Assembly: GCA_029781865.1 (NCBI GenBank) | Contig: JAKOVW010000054.1 | Location: forward strand, 1-64,000 | Length of the DNA: 64,000 nt | DNA from: Bacteroidota bacterium | Lineage (GTDB): Bacteria; Bacteroidota; Bacteroidia; Chitinophagales; Saprospiraceae | Direction of reading: 5' to 3' | Part shown: positions 27,783-36,569 of the stretch, in pieces | How the letters are laid out: the number at the start of each line of letters is the position of its first letter | How positions within the stretch are numbered: the first letter of the stretch is position 1 | The notes under the pieces: model-generated | What the model saw: only the letters and a program-made list of their open reading frames with translations | Databases searched by the model: none | Told to the model about the DNA's origin: nothing | Program-made: the position numbers and the translations under genes

Positions 27783-30353
27783 ATGGAATCTTCACAAACA
27801 CAAATCTTAACCCCGGATCAGCGACTCCGCGTTTTTATCAGTTCAACACTCCATGAATTGGCAACAGAACGTGAAGCTGCCAAAAAAGCCATACAGGAAA
27901 TTCATCTGACTCCGGTTATGTTTGAACTGGGCGCCAGACCGCATGCACCCAGAAATTTGTATCGCGAATACCTTGCGCAAAGTCAGATATTCGTCGGAAT
28001 TTATTGGGATCGTTATGGATGGGTGGCACCTGAAGAAAGCATATCAGGACTTGAAGATGAGTATAATCTCTCCGGCAACATGCCAAAATTAATTTATATC
28101 AAAAACAGTTCCGGAAAACGCGAAGAAAGACTCACGGAATTGTTACATAAAATACAACGCGATGATAAGGTATCGTACAAATCATTTTCAAATGCAGATG
28201 AATTAAGCAACCTGATCATTAACGATCTTGCCGTTTTATTGACAGAGCGATTCAATTTGAGTTTGCGTCAGAAATTAAATGACACCAGATTATTTCAATC
28301 ATTACCTGCTGCTCCGAATGCTTTGATCGGCAGAGAAAAATGCCTGGAGCACATCACCGGTATGCTCAAAAGTCCAAACAACAGGATGATTACTCTATTT
28401 GGACCCGGAGGAATCGGCAAAACAAGATTAGCTATAGAAAGTGCAAGAAGGATAGAAAATCATTTTCGCGATGGAGTTGCTTTCATTCCGTTGGCACCGG
28501 TCAGAGATCCCAAGCTCGTTGCTGAAACCATTTGTTACAATCTTGGCATCAAAGTATCGGCAGGCAACACACTGGATAGCCTTAAAATTTATCTCCAGGA
28601 TAAACACTTTTTATTATTGCTGGATAATTTTGAACAAATCGTAAATGCTGCTTCCATCATTGACGATCTTTTGTTTGCTGCACCCAATTTGAAAATTTTA
28701 GTAACCAGCCGCGAACGATTGTCGCTTTCATTTGAACAAGTGGTTGCAGTTCCACCATTACAAGATTCTTTTAAAAACAATGACAAGGGTGTTACGGACC
28801 AGTTACCACCAGCTGTTGAATTATTTATCAACCGCGCAAAATCCATTCAACCGGATTTTGAAATGACTGATCAGAACCGAGATAAGATTTTTCAGATTTG
28901 TCATTGCCTCGAAGGTTTACCTTTGGCTATTGAATTGGCTGCAGGTCAGATCAATTTATTGAGTCCGCAATTGTTATTGCAAAAACTGGATCACCGCCTT
29001 GATGTGCTGAAAGGAAATTTCAGGGATATTCCGGACAGGCAAAAAACCATTCGCAAAACCATCGAATGGAGTTTTGACCTGCTTACTGAAACCGAACAGG
29101 ATTTATTGTTGCGCATTAGTTTATTTAATGCCGGTTGTACCTTACAAGCAATCGAATTCATTGGTGCTGATCTTGGAGAAGATGTTATGATGCTGCTTGA
29201 CTCGCTGCTCAACAAGAGTCTGCTATCCAAACAAGATGAAGAGATGCAGGTGAGATTTCAAATGCTTGAGAGTGTCCGTGAGTTTGCGGTTGAAAAAATA
29301 AAAGCGCAAAATAAACTGGAGTCCCTTCAACTGAAACAAGCGGATTTTTACCTGGCATCCTTACACGCCTTCAAATTACAAAAAAACAAGGTCGATCAAT
29401 CCGTAGCACTGTCCATGATGGAAAAAGAACATCCAAATATCCGTCAGGTCATGGATTTTCTTCTGCAAAAAAATGAATTGATTAAGTTAACGCAAATTGC
29501 CTGGAATCTTTGGTTGTTCTGGTGGGTAAATGCACATACCAAAGAAGGATATAGCTGGTTGATTAAAGCATGGGAGCAATACAAAAAAGGAACATTGGTC
29601 TTTGATGATAAAACGCTCTGCCTGCTGGCAACAAATGTAGGGATCATGTCATTCCTGCAAAGAGATTTCGCAAGTTATACGGATGCTCTTGAAAAAAATC
29701 TGGAATGCGTAAAGGGACAAGACGATGACGAACTCGTGGCTACAGCATTGTTGATAGCCGGAGTAGTGGCTACGATACTAAAACAATACGAAAAATCAGA
29801 TCAGTATCTACAGACCAGTTTAGCGAAATACAAAAAAATCGGTTTGACCACAGGCATTAGTTTGGCATTAAGCGGATTGGGCAGAAATGCCATTTACGCC
29901 GGAAATAAAATCAAAGAAGCAAAAGAATATTATCGACAGAGTATCGCCCTGGCCAAGGAAGACCGCAATGAAATTTCAGTGATTATTTGCCTGAGCGGAT
30001 TTGCTCTTTGTGAAGTCATGGAAAAAAGTTCGGATGCCAAAAATTATCTCCGAGAAAGTATTTTACTGAGTCAGAGTTTACACTTTTATGAAGCATTAGC
30101 CTGGTCATTGGAGATCTGGGCGCTGGTATCCATTAATGAAAATAAATTTACGCATGCCGTAACCTTGCTTGGCGCTGTAAATCATTTGAGAGTATCCACG
30201 CATATGCCCGTGTGGGATGATCTGGAAGCTATTATTGACCAAGCAAAGGATCAAATCCAACAAAGCATGCCCACCGACATGTTTATGGATTCCTGGAATG
30301 CCGGAGGCAAAATGAATATTGATCAAATGGTTGGATTTGCAATGGAGCGGTGA
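27783..30353 (+). CDS. DUF4062-STAND ATPase-TPR protein
   Basis: 856 residues, no signal peptide. Residues 13-125 form a DUF4062 domain (LRVFISSTLHELATEREAAK, then FELGARPHAPRNLYREYLAQ and IFVGIYWDRYGWVA). Residues about 180-460 are an NB-ARC-type STAND ATPase: Walker A GPGGIGKT (207-214), Walker B FLLLLDN (276-282), LVTSRE (306-311) and GLPLA (378-382), followed by a winged-helix region. The rest is helical and TPR-like. STAND proteins act as ligand-triggered oligomerising switches; C-terminal repeats usually sense and the N-terminal domain is the effector. No HTH was found. It could be a signalling regulator or a conflict/defence sensor; context does not decide. Confidence 0.82.
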   Translation: MESSQTQILTPDQRLRVFISSTLHELATEREAAKKAIQEIHLTPVMFELGARPHAPRNLYREYLAQSQIFVGIYWDRYGWVAPEESISGLEDEYNLSGNMPKLIYIKNSSGKREERLTELLHKIQRDDKVSYKSFSNADELSNLIINDLAVLLTERFNLSLRQKLNDTRLFQSLPAAPNALIGREKCLEHITGMLKSPNNRMITLFGPGGIGKTRLAIESARRIENHFRDGVAFIPLAPVRDPKLVAETICYNLGIKVSAGNTLDSLKIYLQDKHFLLLLDNFEQIVNAASIIDDLLFAAPNLKILVTSRERLSLSFEQVVAVPPLQDSFKNNDKGVTDQLPPAVELFINRAKSIQPDFEMTDQNRDKIFQICHCLEGLPLAIELAAGQINLLSPQLLLQKLDHRLDVLKGNFRDIPDRQKTIRKTIEWSFDLLTETEQDLLLRISLFNAGCTLQAIEFIGADLGEDVMMLLDSLLNKSLLSKQDEEMQVRFQMLESVREFAVEKIKAQNKLESLQLKQADFYLASLHAFKLQKNKVDQSVALSMMEKEHPNIRQVMDFLLQKNELIKLTQIAWNLWLFWWVNAHTKEGYSWLIKAWEQYKKGTLVFDDKTLCLLATNVGIMSFLQRDFASYTDALEKNLECVKGQDDDELVATALLIAGVVATILKQYEKSDQYLQTSLAKYKKIGLTTGISLALSGLGRNAIYAGNKIKEAKEYYRQSIALAKEDRNEISVIICLSGFALCEVMEKSSDAKNYLRESILLSQSLHFYEALAWSLEIWALVSINENKFTHAVTLLGAVNHLRVSTHMPVWDDLEAIIDQAKDQIQQSMPTDMFMDSWNAGGKMNIDQMVGFAMER

Positions 30354-30373
30354 TTGCGGACGAATAGCATTTC

Positions 30374-30630
30374 AATCGATTGGGAATTCACTTCATCATT
30401 CATAATTCGTTAATCGATGTTCATCATTTTAATTTTAAGCTAAATTTTCCATTTAGAAAGTTAACGCCGAATGATGAATATCGAATGATGATTTTGGAAG
30501 TATGAGCTGTTGTATAATGAATCATTCCATTTTAATTGATTCCAGAATTCACTTCATCATTCATTATTCGTTAATCGATGTTCATCATTTTACTTTTAAG
30601 ATATAGCTCCTTCTGAGAAATTTAATTCCG
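30374..30630 (+). repeat. Direct repeat block, left copy (one full plus one partial unit)
   Basis: A unit of about 160 bases beginning near AATTCACTTCATCATTCAT is followed by a partial second unit from about 30533. Internally it contains complementary strings (TTCATCATTC and GAATGATGAA), so it can fold. The same full-plus-partial block occurs at 32849-33110 in the same orientation, on the other side of the T9SS gene. It fills nearly all of the 300-base spacer between the STAND and T9SS genes. Confidence 0.85.
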
Positions 30631-30654
30631 ATTTTAATTTACTAAATCTTAGTC

Positions 30655-32754
30655 CTAAGTACGAATAAATTTCAACCATTGATTCCTGTTTTTTTGACTC
30701 ACATGGATAATATAGACATTGGAATTCGCAAATAAATTTGAATTTAGATCTAAATAAGTCTTATCTGCTTTTGTATGAAAACTCGAAATTTTCATTCCTG
30801 AAATAGTATAAACAGAGACCTCAATTGATTCTTCCGGAATAGGTCTGGAGGAATAAAGGAATATACTTCCGTCTGTTCCATTAACAATTGAAAAATTATT
30901 TTCTTCGTCACATTTAATTACCCGGCCTGCATCAGATACTTCAGTGTCAGATGAATGACTTCGATTTGAATTAATGAAAATAAATTTATTTAAACCTGAA
31001 CAATCACGGACGTACCTTCCTTGCCAAATGCAATCTCCATTAGTTACTTGTACGCTAAGGTTATTATAATAGGGCTGCATTAATTCTACATAGGAATTTT
31101 TTCCTCCAGTTGACCAATTTATAACATATTTATTTGGATCAACAATTGATCCATCTTTCTCAAATAATGCAATTATAAATTTGCAGTCATTCCTGCAGAT
31201 TGAATGACAAAGATTCGGTGGAAATTTTAAGTTACTATTGACAGAATATTGGTCCCCACAGGAAGATAAGATAAAATCAAAATCATTACAAATTCCGGAA
31301 CAAGGTATCTGTGCCGTATCCATAATTCTTCTTTGACAAATATCAGCAAACTCTATGGTTTTTGGAACTCCCTTAACCCAGCTATAAATTTTGGAAGTAA
31401 CACTAAACACTGTGCCACCTGGAACGATAACCGGATTTCTTTGCGTTATTGAATAATTACCTTGCGCACTCAATTCGTTAAGACTCCAAAATAATTCATG
31501 CTTTCGAATCAAAGGATTAACCTTATCCCCATTGGCATCCAGAATTAATAATTCAACAGAGCCATTTGAAAGGCATGTTTGTTTTAAAATAATATCACAT
31601 GTATTTGCAGGACAAGCTCTGGCCTTAATTGAAAAACTCAAATTGGTCAGCGAACCTGTTCCAATTGGCAAACTAATTCCATCGGGCAGGAAGTTACAAA
31701 GGATACCTTTTTCATTAGGATTTGCAATTATACTTAATGCATTAATCGCATTATAATTTTTATCAACATGCGCTATATAAATTCTGCCATCAGGACCAAG
31801 TTCGATTCCAGTAGAAATATCCTGAGTATGGTTCATTCTGTAAACAGATAAGTTTGGATTTATTTCATTAAGATCATATTGATAACAGCTTGCATGCCCG
31901 GCTAAATAGGCATGAAATGTAGTTACATAGACAAATCTTTCATTCGGGGAGAAAGCAATGTCAAAAGCTACACTGAACTCTGGAAGCCGGGTTTCAAATT
32001 TTATGCTTCCAACCTGACCGGTTGCCGTATTATAATTTAAGATCTGAACATTGTTTCCGCTAAACATTGGAGCGTATTCGTGATAAGTAATCCCTATATA
32101 CTTACCATTGCCAGAAATTTTCATTCCTCCAGCTGCTTGAAATGGAGTTGGAAAGTTAAATCCAATATTGGATATTACCGGAGGCAATATACCTGCAGTG
32201 GATATTTGAAATGAGTAAAAACTATTTCCAACAGCACTGTGAGCCAACAACCAATAATCAGTACCATTATTATGAAATGTAAGATCTAATTTTTCACTGG
32301 TATATTCGTTTGTCAAAGGAACATTTTTCTTATTTGCAACCACATCTCCGAAACCAGAATTTAATGAAAGATCGATCAAGGTGTAAGACAACACATTATT
32401 TTCTTCATGTGACCCGGTAGTAAAGATATAATACAACGTATTACAGCCAGGCGCCTTTGCCATTAAAGTAGTAGCCGCACTATAAGCACCTGCTAATCCT
32501 GAGCCGTTCGGAAGCGGCAGACCCCTATAATCATAAACGGTTTGGCCATTTGTATAAAGTAGTAATTTACCATTTTTATCCGAAACACTTGCAGATCCTT
32601 CAAACCCAACAAATGGCTTTTGTGTAGACTCAGCTTTAACAGGACTATAGTTAAAATCCATTAAGCAATTATTTCCAAACACCCAGACTAAATCTTCTTT
32701 TTGGCCAAAAGCAAGATCCGAATACAAAAACAATAAAAAGACTATTTTCCTCAT
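30655..32754 (-). CDS. Large surface protein with T9SS type A sorting tail
   Basis: 699 residues. A signal peptide ends near residue 17 (AFGQ). The first ~370 residues read like a beta-propeller built from repeated segments (SDKNGKLLLYTNGQTVYD, LELGPDGRIYIAHVDK-like pieces), a type frequent in Bacteroidota secreted proteins. A Cys-rich middle follows (residues about 380-600), then a C-terminal T9SS type A domain (VSVYTISGMKISSFHTKADK ... WLKFIRT). It is probably exported and attached to the cell surface; function is unknown. It stands alone between two copies of a ~260-base repeat block, suggesting acquisition or movement as a cassette. Confidence 0.75.
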   Translation of the reverse strand: MRKIVFLLFLYSDLAFGQKEDLVWVFGNNCLMDFNYSPVKAESTQKPFVGFEGSASVSDKNGKLLLYTNGQTVYDYRGLPLPNGSGLAGAYSAATTLMAKAPGCNTLYYIFTTGSHEENNVLSYTLIDLSLNSGFGDVVANKKNVPLTNEYTSEKLDLTFHNNGTDYWLLAHSAVGNSFYSFQISTAGILPPVISNIGFNFPTPFQAAGGMKISGNGKYIGITYHEYAPMFSGNNVQILNYNTATGQVGSIKFETRLPEFSVAFDIAFSPNERFVYVTTFHAYLAGHASCYQYDLNEINPNLSVYRMNHTQDISTGIELGPDGRIYIAHVDKNYNAINALSIIANPNEKGILCNFLPDGISLPIGTGSLTNLSFSIKARACPANTCDIILKQTCLSNGSVELLILDANGDKVNPLIRKHELFWSLNELSAQGNYSITQRNPVIVPGGTVFSVTSKIYSWVKGVPKTIEFADICQRRIMDTAQIPCSGICNDFDFILSSCGDQYSVNSNLKFPPNLCHSICRNDCKFIIALFEKDGSIVDPNKYVINWSTGGKNSYVELMQPYYNNLSVQVTNGDCIWQGRYVRDCSGLNKFIFINSNRSHSSDTEVSDAGRVIKCDEENNFSIVNGTDGSIFLYSSRPIPEESIEVSVYTISGMKISSFHTKADKTYLDLNSNLFANSNVYIIHVSQKNRNQWLKFIRT

Positions 32755-33202
32755 GAAAGAACAATTAAAAATTGATAATTAATCAATCCGATTAACTGAA
32801 GCATAAAGCTAGTGCTGTTTAGCATTAAAGATCCGCAATTATTCAGCTGATTCCAGAATTCACTTCATCATTCATTATTCGTTAATCGATGTTCATTATT
32901 TTTCTTTCTAAGCTAAAATCTCCATTCAGGAAATTCAACGCCGAATAATGATTAACGAATGATGATTTTTGAAGTATGAGCTGCTCTATAATGAATCATT
33001 CCATATTAATCGATTCCAGAATTCACTTCATTATTCATTATTCGTTAATCGATGTTCATCATTTTACTTTTTGAGCAGTAAGCTCCAAACATGAAATTCA
33101 ATTCCAAATAAGAATTAAATAATTAGAATGGATACAAATCCGTAATCCGCTTTTGCACTCGATTTAAGAGATAGAATTGCTACAATTTAAACTAAACATT
33201 GT
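32755..33202. other. Intergenic region largely filled by the right repeat block
   Basis: No gene seen. Apart from the repeat block at 32849-33110 the DNA is AT-rich. The promoter of the T9SS gene should lie in 32755-32848, but no clear -7 element was recognised. Confidence 0.4.
32849..33110 (+). repeat. Direct repeat block, right copy (one full plus one partial unit)
   Basis: It begins GATTCCAGAATTCACTTCAT and runs about 158 bases before the unit restarts near 33007 (CGATTCCAGAATTCACTTCA). The unit order, length and orientation match the block at 30374-30630, with scattered substitutions, so the duplication is not recent. Confidence 0.85.
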
Positions 33203-33832
33203 TTATTTAATTAATTTTCCGTGTATCATTCCATTTTTAAATCTTACGTTTTCACTATAATATCTTCCAGGTATGCTACTTTGCTTTGCTAATTTAAAAG
33301 ACAAATCAAACTCTGCATCCAGCACAAAATCAGTTGAAGAATCAATTTTTGAAATCTGCACAAAATTGTCTTTTGAATCATCAATATCCCAAACAGCATC
33401 AGTTATATCACCGCCATCCGTATATTTAAAATATACTCCGGCCAACTTAGTTGTATCCAGATTATATGACGAATTACTTACAATTAATTGCCTCTTCCTT
33501 ATGTTTGGGTTTAAGCTAAAAACTATTAAATCACGTAAATTGGCTAAATTTTCTAATTGTCTCCAATTCAAAGTATCTGAATAATTCGCAAGGTAAACTG
33601 TTAAAGTGTTCTTTGTATGATCGAATAATTTTGCATCTGAACACCAAGTTACTAAGGGTTTCGCTGGAACTTCTTTGCTAGCCGCTGCTATAAATATATT
33701 TTCTCTGGTTAAATATTTTACTAATTCTATATCTGCAAAATTAGTATTATCATTGTCCTTGCAAGAAACAAGACATAATGTAAGACCAAACAACAAGTAA
33801 ATAGAACTATTTATTAAGGAACATTGATTCAT
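33203..33832 (-). CDS. Putative lipoprotein of unknown function
   Basis: 209 residues. A hydrophobic segment (residues 8-22) ends in the lipobox LVSC followed by KDND, so lipid attachment is likely; the acidic residues after the Cys suit surface export signals described in Bacteroidota. The rest has alternating beta-like segments with no recognised domain. Its ATG overlaps the stop of a T9SS-tail remnant (33829-33965), suggesting it was once the second gene of an operon with a secreted protein. Confidence 0.65.
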   Translation of the reverse strand: MNQCSLINSSIYLLFGLTLCLVSCKDNDNTNFADIELVKYLTRENIFIAAASKEVPAKPLVTWCSDAKLFDHTKNTLTVYLANYSDTLNWRQLENLANLRDLIVFSLNPNIRKRQLIVSNSSYNLDTTKLAGVYFKYTDGGDITDAVWDIDDSKDNFVQISKIDSSTDFVLDAEFDLSFKLAKQSSIPGRYYSENVRFKNGMIHGKLIK

Positions 33833-33965
33833 ATATACTTGGGTTTTCTCATAAACAATTTAGATAAAGATACAAATTTATATTCTTTACGAATGATCTT
33901 GATTATATACACGCCAGAAGGTAAATTATCCTGAAGTGTAAATACCCATTTCCCAAACTGGATTT
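33829..33965 (-). pseudogene. Remnant of a T9SS type A C-terminal sorting domain
   Basis: Reading the minus strand from about 33965 gives QFGKWVFTLQDNLPSGVYII followed by KIIRKEYKFVS and a stop at 33829-33831. LPSGVYIIKI is the characteristic end of a T9SS type A sorting tail. A stop codon immediately upstream in the same frame and no secreted-protein body mean only the tail remains; the rest has been deleted or decayed. Confidence 0.65.
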
Positions 33966-34143
33966 AAATTGGGTTTCGAATTACTAACTTCTATACTTCA
34001 TCATCTTCACCAAAAAGCAGAGATAATTAACGACCCTGCCGGGATCTTGACCCGCCACAAACTTATGGATCGGCATCTCCTTCTGTTAAGTATTTATTCA
34101 CGTTTTTTTTAATAAGAGCCCTCCAAATTCTGCCTAGTCGGCT
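33966..34143. other. Spacer upstream of the ATP synthase operon
   Basis: No gene. A GC-rich patch at about 34033-34056 contains the 4-base-stem hairpin CGGGATCTTGACCCG (34040-34054), compositionally unlike the AT-rich surroundings. It does not fold into a tRNA that I can draw. A run of eight T follows about 45 bases later. Confidence 0.3.
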
Positions 34144-34151
34144 TACCTTTG
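34144..34151 (+). promoter_or_regulatory. -7 element of the atp operon
   Basis: TACCTTTG matches TAnnTTTG and lies 33 bases before the atpB ATG at 34185. It overlaps an in-frame TTG at 34149, which argues that the TTG is not the translation start. Confidence 0.55.
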
Positions 34152-34184
34152 CAGCGATTTTTAAAAGCCCTGGGCAAAAGCCTT

Positions 34185-35507
34185 ATGAAGCAGTTTAAAA
34201 TTTTGTTTTTATTCCTTTTTATTGGAATTGGTAGAACTTTTAGCCAGGATAACTCGCTAAGTACCAATAATTCTTTGGCACAGCACGAAAGCCACGAAGT
34301 TCAAAATCCGGCCGCACCAGGCCATGAAGCTGCAAACCAGGAGCCTAGCCATTCCGGAAGCAGCCCTGCCGCTCATGAATCCCATAAATTCGACCCGAAA
34401 GAAACAGCTTTCCACCATATCTCGGATTTGAATGTGTATAGTATCGGACCCTGGAATTTTCCCCTTCCCTGCATCCTGTATGCTCCATCCAAAGGTTGGT
34501 CGGTATTTTCCTCAGGTCGTTTTCAAATCGATGACAACCACCACGGGACAGGTCAAAAAATAGTCGACGGCTATGTGCTGAATAAAGGACGGATCAACCG
34601 TATCAAAGCCAATGAATTTCCGGCCGGCGAAGTGGCATTGGATGAAATAATCACAAAAAAAGAAACCGTTTCGGGTAAAGAAAAAGAACAGGATTATGCC
34701 ATGGCACAAGGCCGCGAATGGCTATTAGATAAACCAAGCACAGCCGACGGAGGACTCTTCGGTGGTGGTATTACTTCCTTTTATGATTTTTCAATTACCA
34801 AAAACGTGCTCAGCATGTTGCTGGTATTTGCTCTACTGGCCTGGGTTTTTCTCTCTATGGCCGGAAATTACAAAAAAGCTCCGGGCACAGCTCCCAAAGG
34901 TGCACAACTCTTAATGGAGCCTCTTATCCTTTTCATTCAGGATGAAGTGGCTAAACCTTTTCTCGGTCCGAAATGGGAACGTTTCTTACCCCTGCTTCTG
35001 GCCATATTCTTTTTTGTACTAGGTCTGAATTTGTTTGGACAAATTCCATTTTTCGGAGGTTCGAATGTCACCGGAAATCTTTCGTTCACCCTGGTCATCG
35101 CACTGATCTCATTCATTATTGTGAATGTCAACGGTAACAAGCATTACTGGGAACACGTATTCTGGATGCCGGGAATTCCTGCCTGGGTAAAAATCATTCT
35201 GACACCGGTAGAGGTACTGGGCGTGTTGATCAAACCGGTCACTCTGACACTCCGTTTATTTGCAAATATTACCGCCGGACACATGGCGATACTGATATTC
35301 ATTTGTTTGATTTTTGTTTTTGGAAATTCAGGAGCAAATACTGGCGCAGGAATAGGTGCTTCGATTGGTTCGGGATTGCTTACTGTTTTCATGATGTCGA
35401 TAGAATTGTTGGTTGCATTTATACAAGCATTTGTGTTTACCCTGTTGACTGCCTCGTATATCGGAGCAGCAACGGAAGAACATCATGCGGATGCGAATCA
35501 TCATTAA
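34185..35507 (+). CDS. atpB: ATP synthase F0 subunit a
   Basis: 440 residues from the ATG at 34185, preferred over a TTG 36 bases upstream because it directly starts a signal peptide (cleavage near FSQ, residue 21). A His-rich, low-complexity periplasmic stretch (residues about 22-85) and an extra N-terminal domain precede the membrane part, as in other Bacteroidota. The proton-path helix with the essential arginine is LTLRLFANITAGH. The C terminus is again His-rich (EEHHADANHH). It forms the stator proton channel with the c-ring. It is the first gene of atpB-E-F-H-A-G; a repeat-filled 205-base spacer precedes atpE. Confidence 0.95.
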   Translation: MKQFKILFLFLFIGIGRTFSQDNSLSTNNSLAQHESHEVQNPAAPGHEAANQEPSHSGSSPAAHESHKFDPKETAFHHISDLNVYSIGPWNFPLPCILYAPSKGWSVFSSGRFQIDDNHHGTGQKIVDGYVLNKGRINRIKANEFPAGEVALDEIITKKETVSGKEKEQDYAMAQGREWLLDKPSTADGGLFGGGITSFYDFSITKNVLSMLLVFALLAWVFLSMAGNYKKAPGTAPKGAQLLMEPLILFIQDEVAKPFLGPKWERFLPLLLAIFFFVLGLNLFGQIPFFGGSNVTGNLSFTLVIALISFIIVNVNGNKHYWEHVFWMPGIPAWVKIILTPVEVLGVLIKPVTLTLRLFANITAGHMAILIFICLIFVFGNSGANTGAGIGASIGSGLLTVFMMSIELLVAFIQAFVFTLLTASYIGAATEEHHADANHH

Positions 35508-35513
35508 GAATGT

Positions 35514-35594
35514 AGCTAGGAGGAGCTAGGAGCTAGGAGCTAGGAGCTAGGAGCTAGGAGCTAGGAGCTAGGAGTGATGAGTTAGGAGTTAGGA
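35514..35594 (+). repeat. Heptamer tandem repeat, units GCTAGGA, GTGATGA, GTTAGGA
   Basis: About eight copies of GCTAGGA, with one small phase slip near 35520, pass into single GTGATGA and GTTAGGA units, all keeping a 7-base step. The array starts 7 bases after the atpB stop, inside the operon. Confidence 0.9.
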
Positions 35595-35603
35595 GTTGTT
35601 TAA

Positions 35604-35673
35604 TAACTGCAAACTGGAAACTGCTAACTGGAAACTGTAAACTGTAAACTGTAAACTGGAAACTGGAAACTGG
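35604..35673 (+). repeat. Heptamer tandem repeat, unit AAACTGG/AAACTGT
   Basis: Ten 7-base units (TAACTGC, AAACTGG, AAACTGT variants) occupy the second half of the atpB-atpE spacer, ending 39 bases before the atpE ATG. The unit is unrelated in sequence to the preceding GCTAGGA array but has the same period. Confidence 0.9.
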
Positions 35674-35706
35674 AATTAAGAAAACTTTTTAATCATTATA
35701 AATTAA

Positions 35707-35919
<213 letters not shown>

Positions 35920-35988
35920 AAGAAACGGGAAAGTATTCAGCGGTTGGCTGTTGTACTTTCCCTTTTTTAAAATTTCAAACGATTCAAC

Positions 35989-36519
35989 ATGAATTCATTT
36001 TTTTACTCCATACTCTTAGTTGACTTTTCACCTTTGAAACCGGACTTCGGATTGCTATTCTGGTCATCCGTATTCTTTTTATTGTTCTGGTTCCTGATTG
36101 GAAAAATGGCCTTCAAACCGATTGTAAAAGCTCTGAAAGACCGTCAGGATGAAATCCAATCTTCACTGGATGCAGCTAAAGATGCACGCGCTGAAATGTC
36201 GAATCTGAAAGCAGAAAACGAAAAAATTCTGGCAGAAGCTCGTGAAGAAAAAATGAATATCATCAAAGAAGCTAAAGAATCAGCAACCATAGTCATTGCC
36301 GAAGCAAGAGACAAAGCAAAGGAAGAAGCACAGCGCTTATTGCAACAGGCTAACCTGGATATCGAAAATGCAAAAAAAGCAGCTATGGTCGATGTGAAAA
36401 ATGAAATCGGAAAAATGGCGCTGCAAATTGCAGAAAAAGTAATCCGCAAGGAATTAGCAGACAAACCGGCTAATGTGGATTATGTAAATAAATTAGTCAA
36501 TGAGGTGAAAGACAATTGA
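35989..36519 (+). CDS. atpF: ATP synthase F0 subunit b
   Basis: 176 residues. One N-terminal membrane helix (about residues 22-42, LLFWSSVFFLLFWFLIGKMA) and a long Ala/Glu/Lys-rich coiled coil to the C terminus, the peripheral stalk. The family's conserved fold ends with a delta-interacting region (VIRKELADKPANVDYVNKLV). A short TAATTAG heptamer run follows before atpH. Confidence 0.95.
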   Translation: MNSFFYSILLVDFSPLKPDFGLLFWSSVFFLLFWFLIGKMAFKPIVKALKDRQDEIQSSLDAAKDARAEMSNLKAENEKILAEAREEKMNIIKEAKESATIVIAEARDKAKEEAQRLLQQANLDIENAKKAAMVDVKNEIGKMALQIAEKVIRKELADKPANVDYVNKLVNEVKDN

Positions 36520-36526
36520 TAATTTC

Positions 36527-36547
36527 TAATTAGTAATTAGTAATTAA
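36527..36547 (+). repeat. Short heptamer repeat, unit TAATTAG
   Basis: Three 7-base units (TAATTAG, TAATTAG, TAATTAA) 8 bases after the atpF stop. Short and AT-rich, so weak alone, but it fits the period of the neighbouring arrays. Confidence 0.55.
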
Positions 36548-36569
36548 AAATCAACTAACAACTAAATCC

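Noticed and set aside
30374-33110. Insertion sequence or composite transposon around the T9SS gene
   Set aside because: No transposase or terminal inverted repeats with target duplication were found; only direct repeat blocks are visible.
34030-34085. Possible tRNA 3' half on the minus strand
   Set aside because: A GGGTC...CCC stem is present but no acceptor, D or anticodon arms can be drawn.
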